Assembly: GCA_963823515.1 (NCBI GenBank)
Contig: CAWGMB010000019.1
Location: 372,001 to 436,000, forward strand
Length of the DNA: 64,000 nt
Source: Miltoncostaea sp963823515
GTDB lineage: Bacteria > Actinomycetota > Thermoleophilia > Miltoncostaeales > Miltoncostaeaceae
Direction: 5' to 3'
How positions within the stretch are numbered: position 1 is the first letter of the stretch; each line of letters begins with the position of its first letter. A model generated the notes under the pieces. That model was not told the origin of the DNA. It saw only the letters and a list, made by a program, of their open reading frames with translations, and made no database searches. A program made the translations under genes and the position numbers. Shown one piece after another: positions 30,695-39,507 of the stretch.

Positions 30695-33045
30695 GGCGAA
30701 AGAACCCCTGCGTAGAGTGATGTCAGCGCCCGCGCCTGGGTCTCGAAGCCCAGCCCGTTGACGAAGGCCGCGCGCCCGGCCGCCCCCATCCGCGCCGCCC
30801 CCTCGGGGTCGTTCAGCAGCCGCGTGATGGCCGCCGCGTGCGCGGCGGCGTCGGCCGGTGGCACGACGAGGCCGCAGCCGGCCGCCCGGACCATCGCCCC
30901 CATGCGCCCGAGGTCGCTCGCCACGACGGGCCGCCCCGCCGCCATCGCCTCGACCAGCTTCGTCGGCACCGCGCGATCGTAGTTGCCGTGGCGCTGGAGC
31001 GGGATCCACGCCACGCGGCAGGCGGCGAGCAGCCCCGGGACCTCCGAGTGGTCGATCAGGCCGAGGCACTCGACGCCTGCGGGCATCTCGCCCGGGTCGC
31101 CCGGACCGGCCAGCACCAGCCGCGCGCCGGGCACGTCCACGTGCGCGAAGGCCGTGCGCATCACCTCGAGGCCGCGCAGCGGGCCGAGCCCCCCGACGTA
31201 GAGCACCACCGGCGCGTCCGGCGGCGGCGAGGGCTCGGGGAAGGCGTCGGACCAGGGCGAGTTGGTCACCGCCACCGCCCTCGCGCCGGTGGCGGCGAAG
31301 CGGGCGGCGAGGTCCTCGTTGGCCGTGACGACGCCGTCGAGACGCCCGGCCGCCCAGCGCTCGACCCGCTCCACGCCCATCGCGAGCGGCGCGCGCAGGG
31401 CCCCCGGGATCCAGTGCTTGGTGCGCGTGGTCTGTCCGAGGTACTCGTGCACGTCGTAGACGACGGGGCTGTCGGTGGTGCGGGCCAGCCAGAGGGCCGC
31501 GGGGAGTAGCTCGGGGTCGTGCACGTGGTAGAGGTCGGCGTCGCGCGCCCGGGCCGCACGCGCGAGGCGCCAGCCCGCCGCCAGCCGGGCGGCCCGGCGG
31601 ACGGGGGTGGCGGGCGCGCCGACCCACGCCGCCGCCCCGGCCCCCACCGCCGCGCGGGCCTCCTTGTGGAAGATGCGCACGTCGCGTGGCCGGTGGACGC
31701 TGGTCAGGTGCACCACGCGACGGCCGTCGAGGCGTCGGCCCTCCGGCGCGGGCGACGACCTCCCGGCCGGCCCCAGGCGCGCGCCGCGCGCGCCGAGCTC
31801 GTCGAGCAGCTCGCCCCAGAGTGGCCCGTAGCCGGGGGCGCGGTCGTCGGCGAGGTAGGTGTTGTGCCACAGGAGCGCCACCCGGCCGCCCGCCGCGCGT
31901 ACCCGGCCGAGCACCGCCAGTGCGCGCTCGCGGGCGGCTGCGGCGTCGAGGCCCAGGTGGGAGTGGAGCGTCGTGTCCATCACCGCGAGGGGCAGCAGCG
32001 TGAGGTCGGCGGGGCGCTCCTCGCCCACGAGGTAGGGCCGGAAGGGCCGCGCGATGCCCGCCGCGAAGCCCGGCGCCTCGCTGAACCCGAGGCTCGAGTC
32101 GTAGGAGGCCCCCGCCGCCTCCAGCCAGCGCACCGTCTGGTGATAGCGGAAGCGCAGGTAGTGGAACCGTACGCCCTCCACCGGGCCGACCTCGGCGCGC
32201 AGGCCCGCCATCTCCCGCGCCAGCGCCTCGCCGCTCTCGGACGACGCGAACGCCGCGTGCAGGCCGACCTCGCCGCCGGCGGCGCGCACGGCGGCGGCGA
32301 GGGCCGGCCGCTCCCGCTCGTAGGTCCGCCGGGGCGTGCCGTCGAGCGGGTGGGCGTTGCGCCCGATCAGGAAGACCGTCGGCCGCGCGCCGCGCAGCCA
32401 GGCCGCCTCGAGCAGGTCGGGGACGTTGTCCCAGGCGTCGTGGCCCGCGAGCGCCGCGGCCACCCCGCCGGGGCCCCGGCGGCGTGCGATGCCCGCGAGG
32501 CCCTTCGCCGTGCGCCGCCGGATCCGATCGATGTCGTGCGTCAGCGCGACGCTCCAGGAGGTGGGCTCGGGCATCCGCAGAAGCCCGCGCAGGAGGGCGA
32601 GGTACCCCTCGACGGCGGGCTCCTCCAGGTCGAGCCCGGCGACCCGCCCGAAGGCGCTGGCGGCCAGGGGCAGCCGGTCGAAGCGGTCGCGCTCGGCGAC
32701 CCGCAGCTCGTCCCAGCGCGCCAGCAGGTAGAAGGCGCTCGCCACCAGGTCGCCGGGGACGGGCTCGGCGGCGTGGGTGGGGGCGAACAGGAGGGCGAGC
32801 CCGCCCGCCCGGTGGATCGCCGCCGCCGGGAACGCGTCCGAGCCCTCGAAGAACGCCTGGGCGGCCGTATCGACGGGGATCCACACTCCCTCGGCCGGCC
32901 GCTCGGGCGCGTAGACGAGGTCTGCCGGGCCGTCCACGTGGACCGGCTCGGCCCCGAGGGCCCCGGCGAAGGTGTCGAGCACCCACCGGGCTCGCGGGAC
33001 GAAGGCCGGCCGCACGCCCTCCGTGCGGACCCGCAGGTCAGCCAC
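30691..33045 (-). CDS. polysaccharide deacetylase-like domain fused to a GT4 glycosyltransferase
   Basis: A 784-residue two-part protein. Residues about 1-160 form an N-terminal domain often found before CE4-like domains. Residues about 163-415 are a polysaccharide deacetylase (NodB-like) fold with the metal motif VALTHDIDR (H170, D171, D173), FHYLRFRYHQT and LLWHNTY. Residues about 442-780 are a GT4 glycosyltransferase (VVHLTSVHRPRDVRIFHKEA, DLYHVHDPELLPAALWLA, VYDVHEYLGQ, VLYVGGLGPLRGLEV, KLVEAMAAGRPVVASD). In most loci these are separate genes. A single continuous frame with no stop argues for a true fusion. No signal peptide is visible, so the deacetylase probably acts inside the cell. 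It overlaps both neighbours by a few bases. Confidence 0.82.
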   Translation of the reverse strand: MADLRVRTEGVRPAFVPRARWVLDTFAGALGAEPVHVDGPADLVYAPERPAEGVWIPVDTAAQAFFEGSDAFPAAAIHRAGGLALLFAPTHAAEPVPGDLVASAFYLLARWDELRVAERDRFDRLPLAASAFGRVAGLDLEEPAVEGYLALLRGLLRMPEPTSWSVALTHDIDRIRRRTAKGLAGIARRRGPGGVAAALAGHDAWDNVPDLLEAAWLRGARPTVFLIGRNAHPLDGTPRRTYERERPALAAAVRAAGGEVGLHAAFASSESGEALAREMAGLRAEVGPVEGVRFHYLRFRYHQTVRWLEAAGASYDSSLGFSEAPGFAAGIARPFRPYLVGEERPADLTLLPLAVMDTTLHSHLGLDAAAARERALAVLGRVRAAGGRVALLWHNTYLADDRAPGYGPLWGELLDELGARGARLGPAGRSSPAPEGRRLDGRRVVHLTSVHRPRDVRIFHKEARAAVGAGAAAWVGAPATPVRRAARLAAGWRLARAARARDADLYHVHDPELLPAALWLARTTDSPVVYDVHEYLGQTTRTKHWIPGALRAPLAMGVERVERWAAGRLDGVVTANEDLAARFAATGARAVAVTNSPWSDAFPEPSPPPDAPVVLYVGGLGPLRGLEVMRTAFAHVDVPGARLVLAGPGDPGEMPAGVECLGLIDHSEVPGLLAACRVAWIPLQRHGNYDRAVPTKLVEAMAAGRPVVASDLGRMGAMVRAAGCGLVVPPADAAAHAAAITRLLNDPEGAARMGAAGRAAFVNGLGFETQARALTSLYAGVLSP

Positions 33046-34216
33046 GCCGCCGCCCGACGCCGCGCAGGGCGCGTCCGTAGAGGGCCAGGGCGGGCCGCGG
33101 GTCGCGCGGGTCGAGCACCCCGTCCACCACGGGCGGGCGCAGGCTCGACGCGAGTGCCCGTACGGTCCACTCGCCCCGGCGGATCTCGCGGGCGCTGCCG
33201 GCCAGGTGCTTGCCGGCGAGGATCCAGCGCACGCCGCTGCGGTGGCCGGGCGGCTGCAGCTCGGGCCGCCCGATCGCGTCGCGCCACGCGAGGTAGGGCA
33301 GGTTGACGCCGCAGTTCGTGGCGAGCCCGATCCACAGCCAGGAGCGGGGGTTGACCTCGATCAGGTAGTCGCGGCCGTCCCGCAGATCGCGCTTGGTCTC
33401 GAGCTGGGAGATGCCGTGGACGCCGAGTGCGTCGAGCAGGACGTGCCCCCGCGCGGCGTAGTCGGGGTCCCAGCTCCCCTCGGCGGCCCGGGCCGTGCCG
33501 AAGCGCGGCGGCCACTGGCGCAGCTTGCGGCCGGTGAACGAGCCGAGGGGGCGCCCCTGGGCGTCGCGGTAGCTGCCGAGGGTCCACAGCTGCGAGTCGC
33601 CGCCCGGGATCACCTCCGACAGCTGGGGACGGTACTCCGCCGCGAGCTCCCACTGGCGCCGTAGCTCCTCGGGGTTCGCCGCCTCAAGCACCTGGGCGCG
33701 GAAGCGGCGCCGGAACTCCGGCGAGTAGCGGGGCTTCAGGATCACCGGGAAGCGCAAGTCGCGGGAGAGCGCGACCACGTCGGCGTCGTCGTCGGGGGTC
33801 ACCGTCGCCGGCACCGGGAAGCCGATCCGCCGGGCCACCTCGTGCTGGTGCCCCTTGTCGATGAGCGCGCTCATCGTCTCCCAGGGGCTCCAGGGGCGCC
33901 GCAGCCCGTCGCCGATCTCGGCCTCGTGCGGGCCGATCGCCGCGACGGCCTCGTCGTGGGTCGGGAAGAGCACGCCCCCGCCCTCGCTCCGGCCGAGCGC
34001 GCCGAGGTCGGCCAGGAAGCGCTCGGGCTCGGAGAGCGGGTCGGCCATGAGCGACGGGGTCGCATGACGCGAGAGCAGGCCGAGGGCCTTCGGGTCGTGG
34101 TCGCACGCGATCACGCGCACCCCCTCCCGCGCCAGGCTGCGGATGATGCCGAGCGAGTTCGGGCCCGAGGCCTGCAGGACGATCGCCGGCGGATCGGCGG
34201 CGTGGAGACCGCTCAC
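33038..34216 (-). CDS. ATP-grasp carboxylate-amine ligase family protein
   Basis: A 392-residue ATP-grasp enzyme. The N-terminal Rossmann-like part starts AIVLQASGPNSLGIIRSLAR and VIACDHDPKALGLLSRH. The ATP-grasp core has SALIDKGHQHEVARRIGFPV, FPVILKPRYS and the metal-binding strand DYLIEVNPRSWLW. It resembles D-aspartate-ligase-like and CarB-like proteins that join an amino group to a carboxylate. In a polysaccharide operon it could amidate a uronic acid with an amino acid or modify a precursor; the substrate is not known. GTG start overlaps the preceding glycosyltransferase stop (GTGA), and its end overlaps the deacetylase fusion by eight bases. Confidence 0.82.
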   Translation of the reverse strand: MSGLHAADPPAIVLQASGPNSLGIIRSLAREGVRVIACDHDPKALGLLSRHATPSLMADPLSEPERFLADLGALGRSEGGGVLFPTHDEAVAAIGPHEAEIGDGLRRPWSPWETMSALIDKGHQHEVARRIGFPVPATVTPDDDADVVALSRDLRFPVILKPRYSPEFRRRFRAQVLEAANPEELRRQWELAAEYRPQLSEVIPGGDSQLWTLGSYRDAQGRPLGSFTGRKLRQWPPRFGTARAAEGSWDPDYAARGHVLLDALGVHGISQLETKRDLRDGRDYLIEVNPRSWLWIGLATNCGVNLPYLAWRDAIGRPELQPPGHRSGVRWILAGKHLAGSAREIRRGEWTVRALASSLRPPVVDGVLDPRDPRPALALYGRALRGVGRRRG

Positions 34217-35394
34217 CGCGTCAGCTCCTCGTAGATCCCCGACATGGTGCGGGCGTTGGCGGCCCAGGTGTACTCCGCCTGCCCGATCCGCAGCGCGGCT
34301 TCGCCCATGCCGCGCGCCAGGGCGGGGTCGTCGAGGATGTGCGCGAGCGCGTCGGCCAGCGCCACCGGCTCTCCCGGCGGGATCAGGATGCCGGTCTCAC
34401 CGTCGCGCACGATCTCGGGCGTGCCGTCGACCGCCGTGGCCACCACGGGACGGCCGCAGTTCATGGCCTCGCAGACGACCGTCGGCAGGCCCTCGCTGAG
34501 TGACGGGAGCACGAAGAGATCACCGGCCGACATCCACCAGCCGACGTCGTCGTGCGGGATCTTGCCGACGAAGCGCACCCGGTCGGCGATGCCGAGCTCG
34601 GCGGCGCGGGCCTCCAGGGCCGGTCGCATCTCGCCGATGCCGGCGGCGACGAGCAGAGGGGCCCCGCCGGGGCGCCGGGCCAGCAGCCCGATGGCCTCGA
34701 TCAGGGTGTCGACGCCCTTGCGCGGCACGAGCTTGCCCACGAACGAGACGATCGGCCCGTCGCCGGGCAACCCCAGGTGCGCGCGCGCCTGCGCCGCGGT
34801 GCGCGGCAGGAAGACGGAGGCGTCGGCGCCGTTGGCGACGATCCGCACCGGACGTCGCGGCGTGCCGAGGGCGGCCGCGGCGTCGCCGATGGAGATGCTC
34901 ACCGCGCAGACCTGATCGATCGACTCCACGGCCTCGGTCACGCGGGCCCTGCTGCGCGGCCCCTGGGCCGGGACGTCGAGCACGTCGGCGCGGTGGGCCG
35001 TGGCGACCACGGGCACCCCCAGGGCGGCGCCCACGCGGGCCGCGGCCCAGCCGTCGGGCACGAGCATGTGGGCGTGGATCACGTCGAACGGCCAGGCCCG
35101 GTGGATGGCGCGCAGGGGGCGGCGGATGGCCCACAGCATCGCGTCGGCGTTGCGGTGGCCGAGGCGGGCGCCGGGCAGCGTGAGCTTGCGCGGGTACAGC
35201 ACCGGGACCTCGTCGAAGACGCCGACGCCGGGGACGTCGTGGAAGGCCTTCCAGCGCGGGAGCAGCGGGGGCGCGAAGCCCTTCGGTGAGACCACGCGGA
35301 CGTCGTGGCCCAGCGCCACCAGCGCCCGCACCTGCTCGTGCACGAAGATCCCGGCCGTCCAGTTCACGGCGCTCGGGTACATGTGGCTGAGCAT
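34213..35394 (-). CDS. GT4-family glycosyltransferase
   Basis: A 393-residue GT-B enzyme: MLSHMYPSAVNWTAGIFVHE at the start, FDVIHAHMLVPDGWAAARV, IVANGADASVFLP, VSFVGKLVPRKGVDTLIEAI, and the donor-site region LPSLSEGLPTVVCEAMNCGR. ATG 35394 overlaps the stop of the upstream ligase gene (TGATG). The preceding codons in frame read I-R-I-L, exactly where related proteins have M-R-I-L, but no standard start codon exists there. It would act on the cytoplasmic face in repeat-unit assembly; specificity is unknown. Confidence 0.88.
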   Translation of the reverse strand: MLSHMYPSAVNWTAGIFVHEQVRALVALGHDVRVVSPKGFAPPLLPRWKAFHDVPGVGVFDEVPVLYPRKLTLPGARLGHRNADAMLWAIRRPLRAIHRAWPFDVIHAHMLVPDGWAAARVGAALGVPVVATAHRADVLDVPAQGPRSRARVTEAVESIDQVCAVSISIGDAAAALGTPRRPVRIVANGADASVFLPRTAAQARAHLGLPGDGPIVSFVGKLVPRKGVDTLIEAIGLLARRPGGAPLLVAAGIGEMRPALEARAAELGIADRVRFVGKIPHDDVGWWMSAGDLFVLPSLSEGLPTVVCEAMNCGRPVVATAVDGTPEIVRDGETGILIPPGEPVALADALAHILDDPALARGMGEAALRIGQAEYTWAANARTMSGIYEELTR

Positions 35395-36866
35395 CAGGAT
35401 GCGGATGCCGTCTCCTCCCCGCGGTCCCGGCCGTCGAGCACGAGGGCGCCCATGCCCAGCCCGAACACGATCCACATGGGGGTGAAGTGGATGGCCGTCG
35501 AGGGGCCGACGCTCCCCACGATCCACCCGATCAACGACAACGCCCCCGCCAGGGTCATGTACCGCACGAGGGGATCCCGGGCCCGGCGCGACGCGCGGGC
35601 CTGGCGGCGCAGGAGGGTCAGGAAGAAGAGCAGGTAGAGGGAGAAGCCCACCACGCCGCCGTTCACCAGCACCTCGAGCCACCAGTTGTGCAGGTTCGCC
35701 ACGCCGGGGAAGTCGGTGAGGGAGCGCACGCGCGACTCGGCGTTGCCGGCGCCCACGCCGAGGCCGTTGCTCTCGTTGACGATCGACAGCCCGTCGGTCA
35801 GCAGCGCCCCGCGAACGCCGCCGGAGCCCTGCTGGGTCTGCACCTGGGTCACCAGGACGTTGAAGTCGAGCTTGGTCACCGTGCGCTGGTCGAGCTTCAC
35901 GAGCCCGCCCCCCAGCACGATGGGCACTACGAGCACCACCGCCAGGGCCGCGATGGCGCCTGCGACGAGCAGTCGCCCCCGCGCCTGGCGGTCGGTGCCG
36001 ACGAGCATCAGCAGGCCGATGACCACGAGACCGGCCGACAGGAGCCCGGACTTGCTGCCCGCCAGGAGGATGAAGATCAGCGAGGCCCCGGCCCCGGCGA
36101 AGCCGATCGCCTTGAGGCGGATGTCGCGGAAGACGATCGGCAGGACCGCGAAGTACGGCAGGCTGAGGCTGAGGAAGGTCGCGAAGTTGTTCTGGTTGCC
36201 GAAGAGCGAGCCGACCCCGATCAACCCGCCCTGGTTCTCGGTGCCCCTGCGGAAGGTCGGCAGGTGGAGGCCGGTCGCGGCCTCGGCCAGGGCCACCAGC
36301 CCCGCGATCACGAAGGCGCCCAGCAGCGACCAGAGCAGGATGCGCGCCCGCCGCGGGCTGCGGCAGAGGATGGCGATGCCCACCGCGAGCCCGCCCATCA
36401 TCGCCATGAAGCTGGTCCAGCGGACGGCGGAGACCAGATCCTGCGACCACCCGATGGAGAGGGCCGTCCAGAGCCACCACACCCCGAGGATGCCCGCGGG
36501 CCGCGGCAGCCCTGCCGGCAGCGTCAGCCGCCCGTCCATCAGCAGGTAGCCCACCAGGCCGACGCCGAGGAGCACGATCAGGATGCGGAAGAGGAAGAGC
36601 CAGGGCGCGGGCGGAGCGGCCAGGTTGGGGCCGCCGATGGCCGCGAGCGCCGTGAGCACCACCAGCACCGGAGCCATGCGCCGCATCGGCACGTCGCGCA
36701 GCAGGACGGCCACGAGCACCAGGAGGGCGAGCCCGAGTCCTATCAGGGGCTGCCAGACCGCGAGGGCCCCGGCGAGCACGGCCCCGACGAGGATGGCGGC
36801 CGCCGTCGGAGGGGGCGCCGCCGCCCGCGCTCCGCGTGGTCGGGCCGCAGATTCGATCGTCGGCAT
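35394..36866 (-). CDS. O-antigen ligase/polymerase family membrane protein (Wzy/WaaL-like), copy 1
   Basis: A 490-residue polytopic protein with about 11-12 membrane segments. A large external loop around residues 320-400 contains GVGAGNAESRVRSLTDFPGV followed by NLHNWWLEVLVNGGVVGF. That His-containing region is typical of the Wzy_C/O-antigen ligase superfamily. The segment GSLFGNQNNFATFLSLSLPY is also characteristic. ATG 36866 is preceded by a 47-base gap, the widest in this part of the run. It is probably the repeat-unit polymerase or a ligase attaching the finished glycan. Confidence 0.85.
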   Translation of the reverse strand: MPTIESAARPRGARAAAPPPTAAAILVGAVLAGALAVWQPLIGLGLALLVLVAVLLRDVPMRRMAPVLVVLTALAAIGGPNLAAPPAPWLFLFRILIVLLGVGLVGYLLMDGRLTLPAGLPRPAGILGVWWLWTALSIGWSQDLVSAVRWTSFMAMMGGLAVGIAILCRSPRRARILLWSLLGAFVIAGLVALAEAATGLHLPTFRRGTENQGGLIGVGSLFGNQNNFATFLSLSLPYFAVLPIVFRDIRLKAIGFAGAGASLIFILLAGSKSGLLSAGLVVIGLLMLVGTDRQARGRLLVAGAIAALAVVLVVPIVLGGGLVKLDQRTVTKLDFNVLVTQVQTQQGSGGVRGALLTDGLSIVNESNGLGVGAGNAESRVRSLTDFPGVANLHNWWLEVLVNGGVVGFSLYLLFFLTLLRRQARASRRARDPLVRYMTLAGALSLIGWIVGSVGPSTAIHFTPMWIVFGLGMGALVLDGRDRGEETASAS

Positions 36867-36913
36867 CGGCGGCGGAGAGTAGCGCAGCCCGCGGGGCCCT
36901 CCCGGGCCGCGCG

Positions 36914-37987
36914 TCACCGCCTCGCGGCCGCCCGTTCCAGGATCGCGGCCACCCGTCCCGCCTGACGCTCCAGCCCGTGCGGGCGCGCGGCGTCGCGACA
37001 GGCGGCGGGCGAGGGCGGGTCGTCCAGTAGCCCGAGGATCGCGCGCGACACCGCTCCCGGGTCGCAGGGGTCGACGATCCGCCCGGCGCGGGGATCGGGC
37101 ACGACCTCCCGGGTGCCGCCGACGGCCGTCGCCACCACCGGCCGCCCACCCGCGAGCGCCTCCAGCGCGACGACGCCGAGCGGCTCGACACGGCTGACCA
37201 GGGCAAGCAGGTCGCACGCGGCGACCCAGTCGGCGACCCGGGCGTGCGCGAGGGCTCCGGTGCGTACGACGGCCTGCGCGACGCCGAGCCTCCGGGCGCC
37301 GACGTCCACTGCGCGCGCCAGGGGTCCGTCGCCCACGAACACCAGCCGCGCGGCGGGCCGCACCGCCCGCACCCGCGCGAACGCCTGCAGCAGGCCGAGC
37401 GGGTTCTTGCGGTCGGTGAGGCCCCCGACGGCGAGGATCACCGGGTCGCCGTCCGGCAGCCCGAGCCGCGCGCGCGCCTGTGCGCGGTCGCCGGGGGCGA
37501 ACCGCTCGAGGTCGACGCCCATGTTCACGACATGAACCGGCGGCATCTCCAGCCCGGACGCGCGCAGCCCGTCCGCCAGGTGGCGGCTCACGGCGATCAC
37601 CGCGCTCGCCCCGGCGAGGGCGGGCGCCGTGGCGCGGCGCACTGCGGGACGGTCGAGGTTGCGGACGTCCTGGCCGTGGGCGGTGACCACGTAGGGGACG
37701 CGCGCCACCCGGCCCGCCAGGGCCGCGGCGGCCCCCGTCGGGAAGAGGTAATGGGCGTAGATCACGTCGGCGCCCCGGGCCCGGCGCAGGGCACGGCCGG
37801 CGAGCGACGCGTACTTGGCGGGCGTCCGCGCGAAGCCCCGCCCGCGGTGGTCGATCACCACCGGCTCCACGCTCATGCCGCGCCGCTCCAGCGCGGCGCA
37901 CATGTCGGCCACGAACGAGCCGTAGTCCGGGTCGGCCGGTCCCGGCCACATGTTGCTCAGGCAGAGCACGCGGAGCCCCGGGCTCAT
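36914..37987 (-). CDS. GT4-family glycosyltransferase
   Basis: A 357-residue GT-B enzyme starting LRVLCLSNMWPGPADPDYGS. Landmarks are DVIYAHYLFPTGAAAALAGR, PYVVTAHGQDVRN, HVVNMGVDLERF, VILAVGGLTDRKNPLGLLQA and SRVEPLGVVALEALAGGRPV. ATG 37987 overlaps the stop of the second ligase gene (ATGA). Same general class as the products of 34213-35394 and 29480-30694 but clearly distinct in sequence, so each probably adds a different sugar. Confidence 0.88.
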   Translation of the reverse strand: MSPGLRVLCLSNMWPGPADPDYGSFVADMCAALERRGMSVEPVVIDHRGRGFARTPAKYASLAGRALRRARGADVIYAHYLFPTGAAAALAGRVARVPYVVTAHGQDVRNLDRPAVRRATAPALAGASAVIAVSRHLADGLRASGLEMPPVHVVNMGVDLERFAPGDRAQARARLGLPDGDPVILAVGGLTDRKNPLGLLQAFARVRAVRPAARLVFVGDGPLARAVDVGARRLGVAQAVVRTGALAHARVADWVAACDLLALVSRVEPLGVVALEALAGGRPVVATAVGGTREVVPDPRAGRIVDPCDPGAVSRAILGLLDDPPSPAACRDAARPHGLERQAGRVAAILERAAARR

Positions 37988-39507
37988 GCCTCCTCCGGCA
38001 CCGGGTCCGGGACGGCGATGCGTGCGAGGGCGACGGCCGCCGCCGCGGCGATCCACAGGAACGGATCCTCGAAGAGGGCCGCGTAGAGGAGGCTGTGAAG
38101 AGCGATGCCCGCCATGATCGCCGCCAGGGTCCACCGCGCCCAGCCGATCTCGCCCTGGGCGCGCGAGCCACGGGCCACCGCCCAGCCAGCCCCGCCGATC
38201 AGGGCGAGGAAGAGGGCGAAGCCCACCACTCCCCCCTCGCTGAGGATGGTGATCGGGCTGTTGTGCGAGATCACGACGCGCACGCGGCGCTGCTCGAGCG
38301 GTGTGAGGGTCTCCTCGAAGCGCGTCTCGAAGCCGCCGAGCCCCGCGCCGGCCACCGGCTCCTCGCGCCAGATCGTGAGCCCGCCCTTCATCAGGTCGAA
38401 TCGCCCTTCGCTCACGCGCTCGAGGCGCTGCGAGTCGGTCAGGGCGTGGCGGATGTTGCTGCTCGTCGCGACCGCTGCGCCGCCGATCACGATCAGGAGG
38501 GCGGTGCCCGTGATCGCCGCGCGGCGCACCCCGACGGCCCGGGCCGCCAGCATCACGAGGCCGAGCATCAGCATCAGCGCGCTCGAGCGCGAGAAGGTGA
38601 CCGCGAGCGCGCCGGTCATCACGACGATCGCCACGGCCAGGCCGGCCAGCTCCGCGCGTCTCGGGCGCACCCAGGCGAGCGCGAGGCAGATCAGGATCCC
38701 CATCGCCACGTAGCGACCGAGGATGTTGGGGTCGAAGAAGATCCCGTTCACCCGGAAGAACCGGCTGTAGACGTTGGCCTGCTGAAGGGTCTGGTTCCAC
38801 CACAGGTCCTGCGTCGCGTACTGGTAGAGCCCGATGGCGCCCGCGACGGTGGCGCCCGCGACGGTGGTGACCGCCAGCGCACCCAGAGCGCGTCCGCGCG
38901 GCCACCAGGCCACGACCAGCACGTAGAGCAGCACGAACGGGATGTAGAAGAAGGACGCCTTCTTGGCGGCCTCGGTCGGGTCGGCGCTCCAGAGGGTGGA
39001 GACCAGCAGGAAGGCCGTGAACGCCGCCAGAGGGAGCGCCAGCACGGGCGAGCCCTCGGCCGCCGCCGCCTCGATCCGGCCGCGGACCCGCCCCCACGTC
39101 CAGGCGACGAGGCCCAGGACGATGACCGCGTAGAGGGGCACCAGCAGGTTGGCGTCCTCGCTGCCGATCGACACCGGGATGCGGATGGCCGCGGTCAGGC
39201 CCAGGAGCGCGAACCACACCGTCGGCCGCGCGAGCACCACCCTCACTCCCACGCCGAGCGCCACCAGCACCACGATCAGACCGGCGACGGCCGCGCCCGC
39301 GGTCGCCGGCGACGAGAGGCGGTCGATGCCGGCGCTCGTTTCGCCGTCGGGCACGAGGCTCGCCAGCAGCAAGCCCCAGGACGCCAACGTGAGGGCGAGC
39401 GCTGCGGCGCGCTGGGCCTCGGACCGCAGCAGCGGGAGGGGGGCGAGGAGGCCCACGACGCCGAGAGCGGCTGCGATCGCCGCGACATTGCGCGCGGTCT
39501 CGCTCAC
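37984..39507 (-). CDS. O-antigen ligase/polymerase family membrane protein (Wzy/WaaL-like), copy 2
   Basis: A 507-residue polytopic protein with about 12 membrane segments. The external loop around residues 395-440 has EEPVAGAGLGGFETRFEETL and VVISHNSPITILSEGGVVGF, with the conserved His-Asn typical of the Wzy_C superfamily; FFDPNILGRYVAMGILICLA is a further landmark. GTG 39507 overlaps the FlgD-like gene stop (GTGA). Having two such proteins in one operon suggests a division of labour, one polymerase and one ligase, but sequence does not show which is which. Confidence 0.85.
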   Translation of the reverse strand: MSETARNVAAIAAALGVVGLLAPLPLLRSEAQRAAALALTLASWGLLLASLVPDGETSAGIDRLSSPATAGAAVAGLIVVLVALGVGVRVVLARPTVWFALLGLTAAIRIPVSIGSEDANLLVPLYAVIVLGLVAWTWGRVRGRIEAAAAEGSPVLALPLAAFTAFLLVSTLWSADPTEAAKKASFFYIPFVLLYVLVVAWWPRGRALGALAVTTVAGATVAGAIGLYQYATQDLWWNQTLQQANVYSRFFRVNGIFFDPNILGRYVAMGILICLALAWVRPRRAELAGLAVAIVVMTGALAVTFSRSSALMLMLGLVMLAARAVGVRRAAITGTALLIVIGGAAVATSSNIRHALTDSQRLERVSEGRFDLMKGGLTIWREEPVAGAGLGGFETRFEETLTPLEQRRVRVVISHNSPITILSEGGVVGFALFLALIGGAGWAVARGSRAQGEIGWARWTLAAIMAGIALHSLLYAALFEDPFLWIAAAAAVALARIAVPDPVPEEA

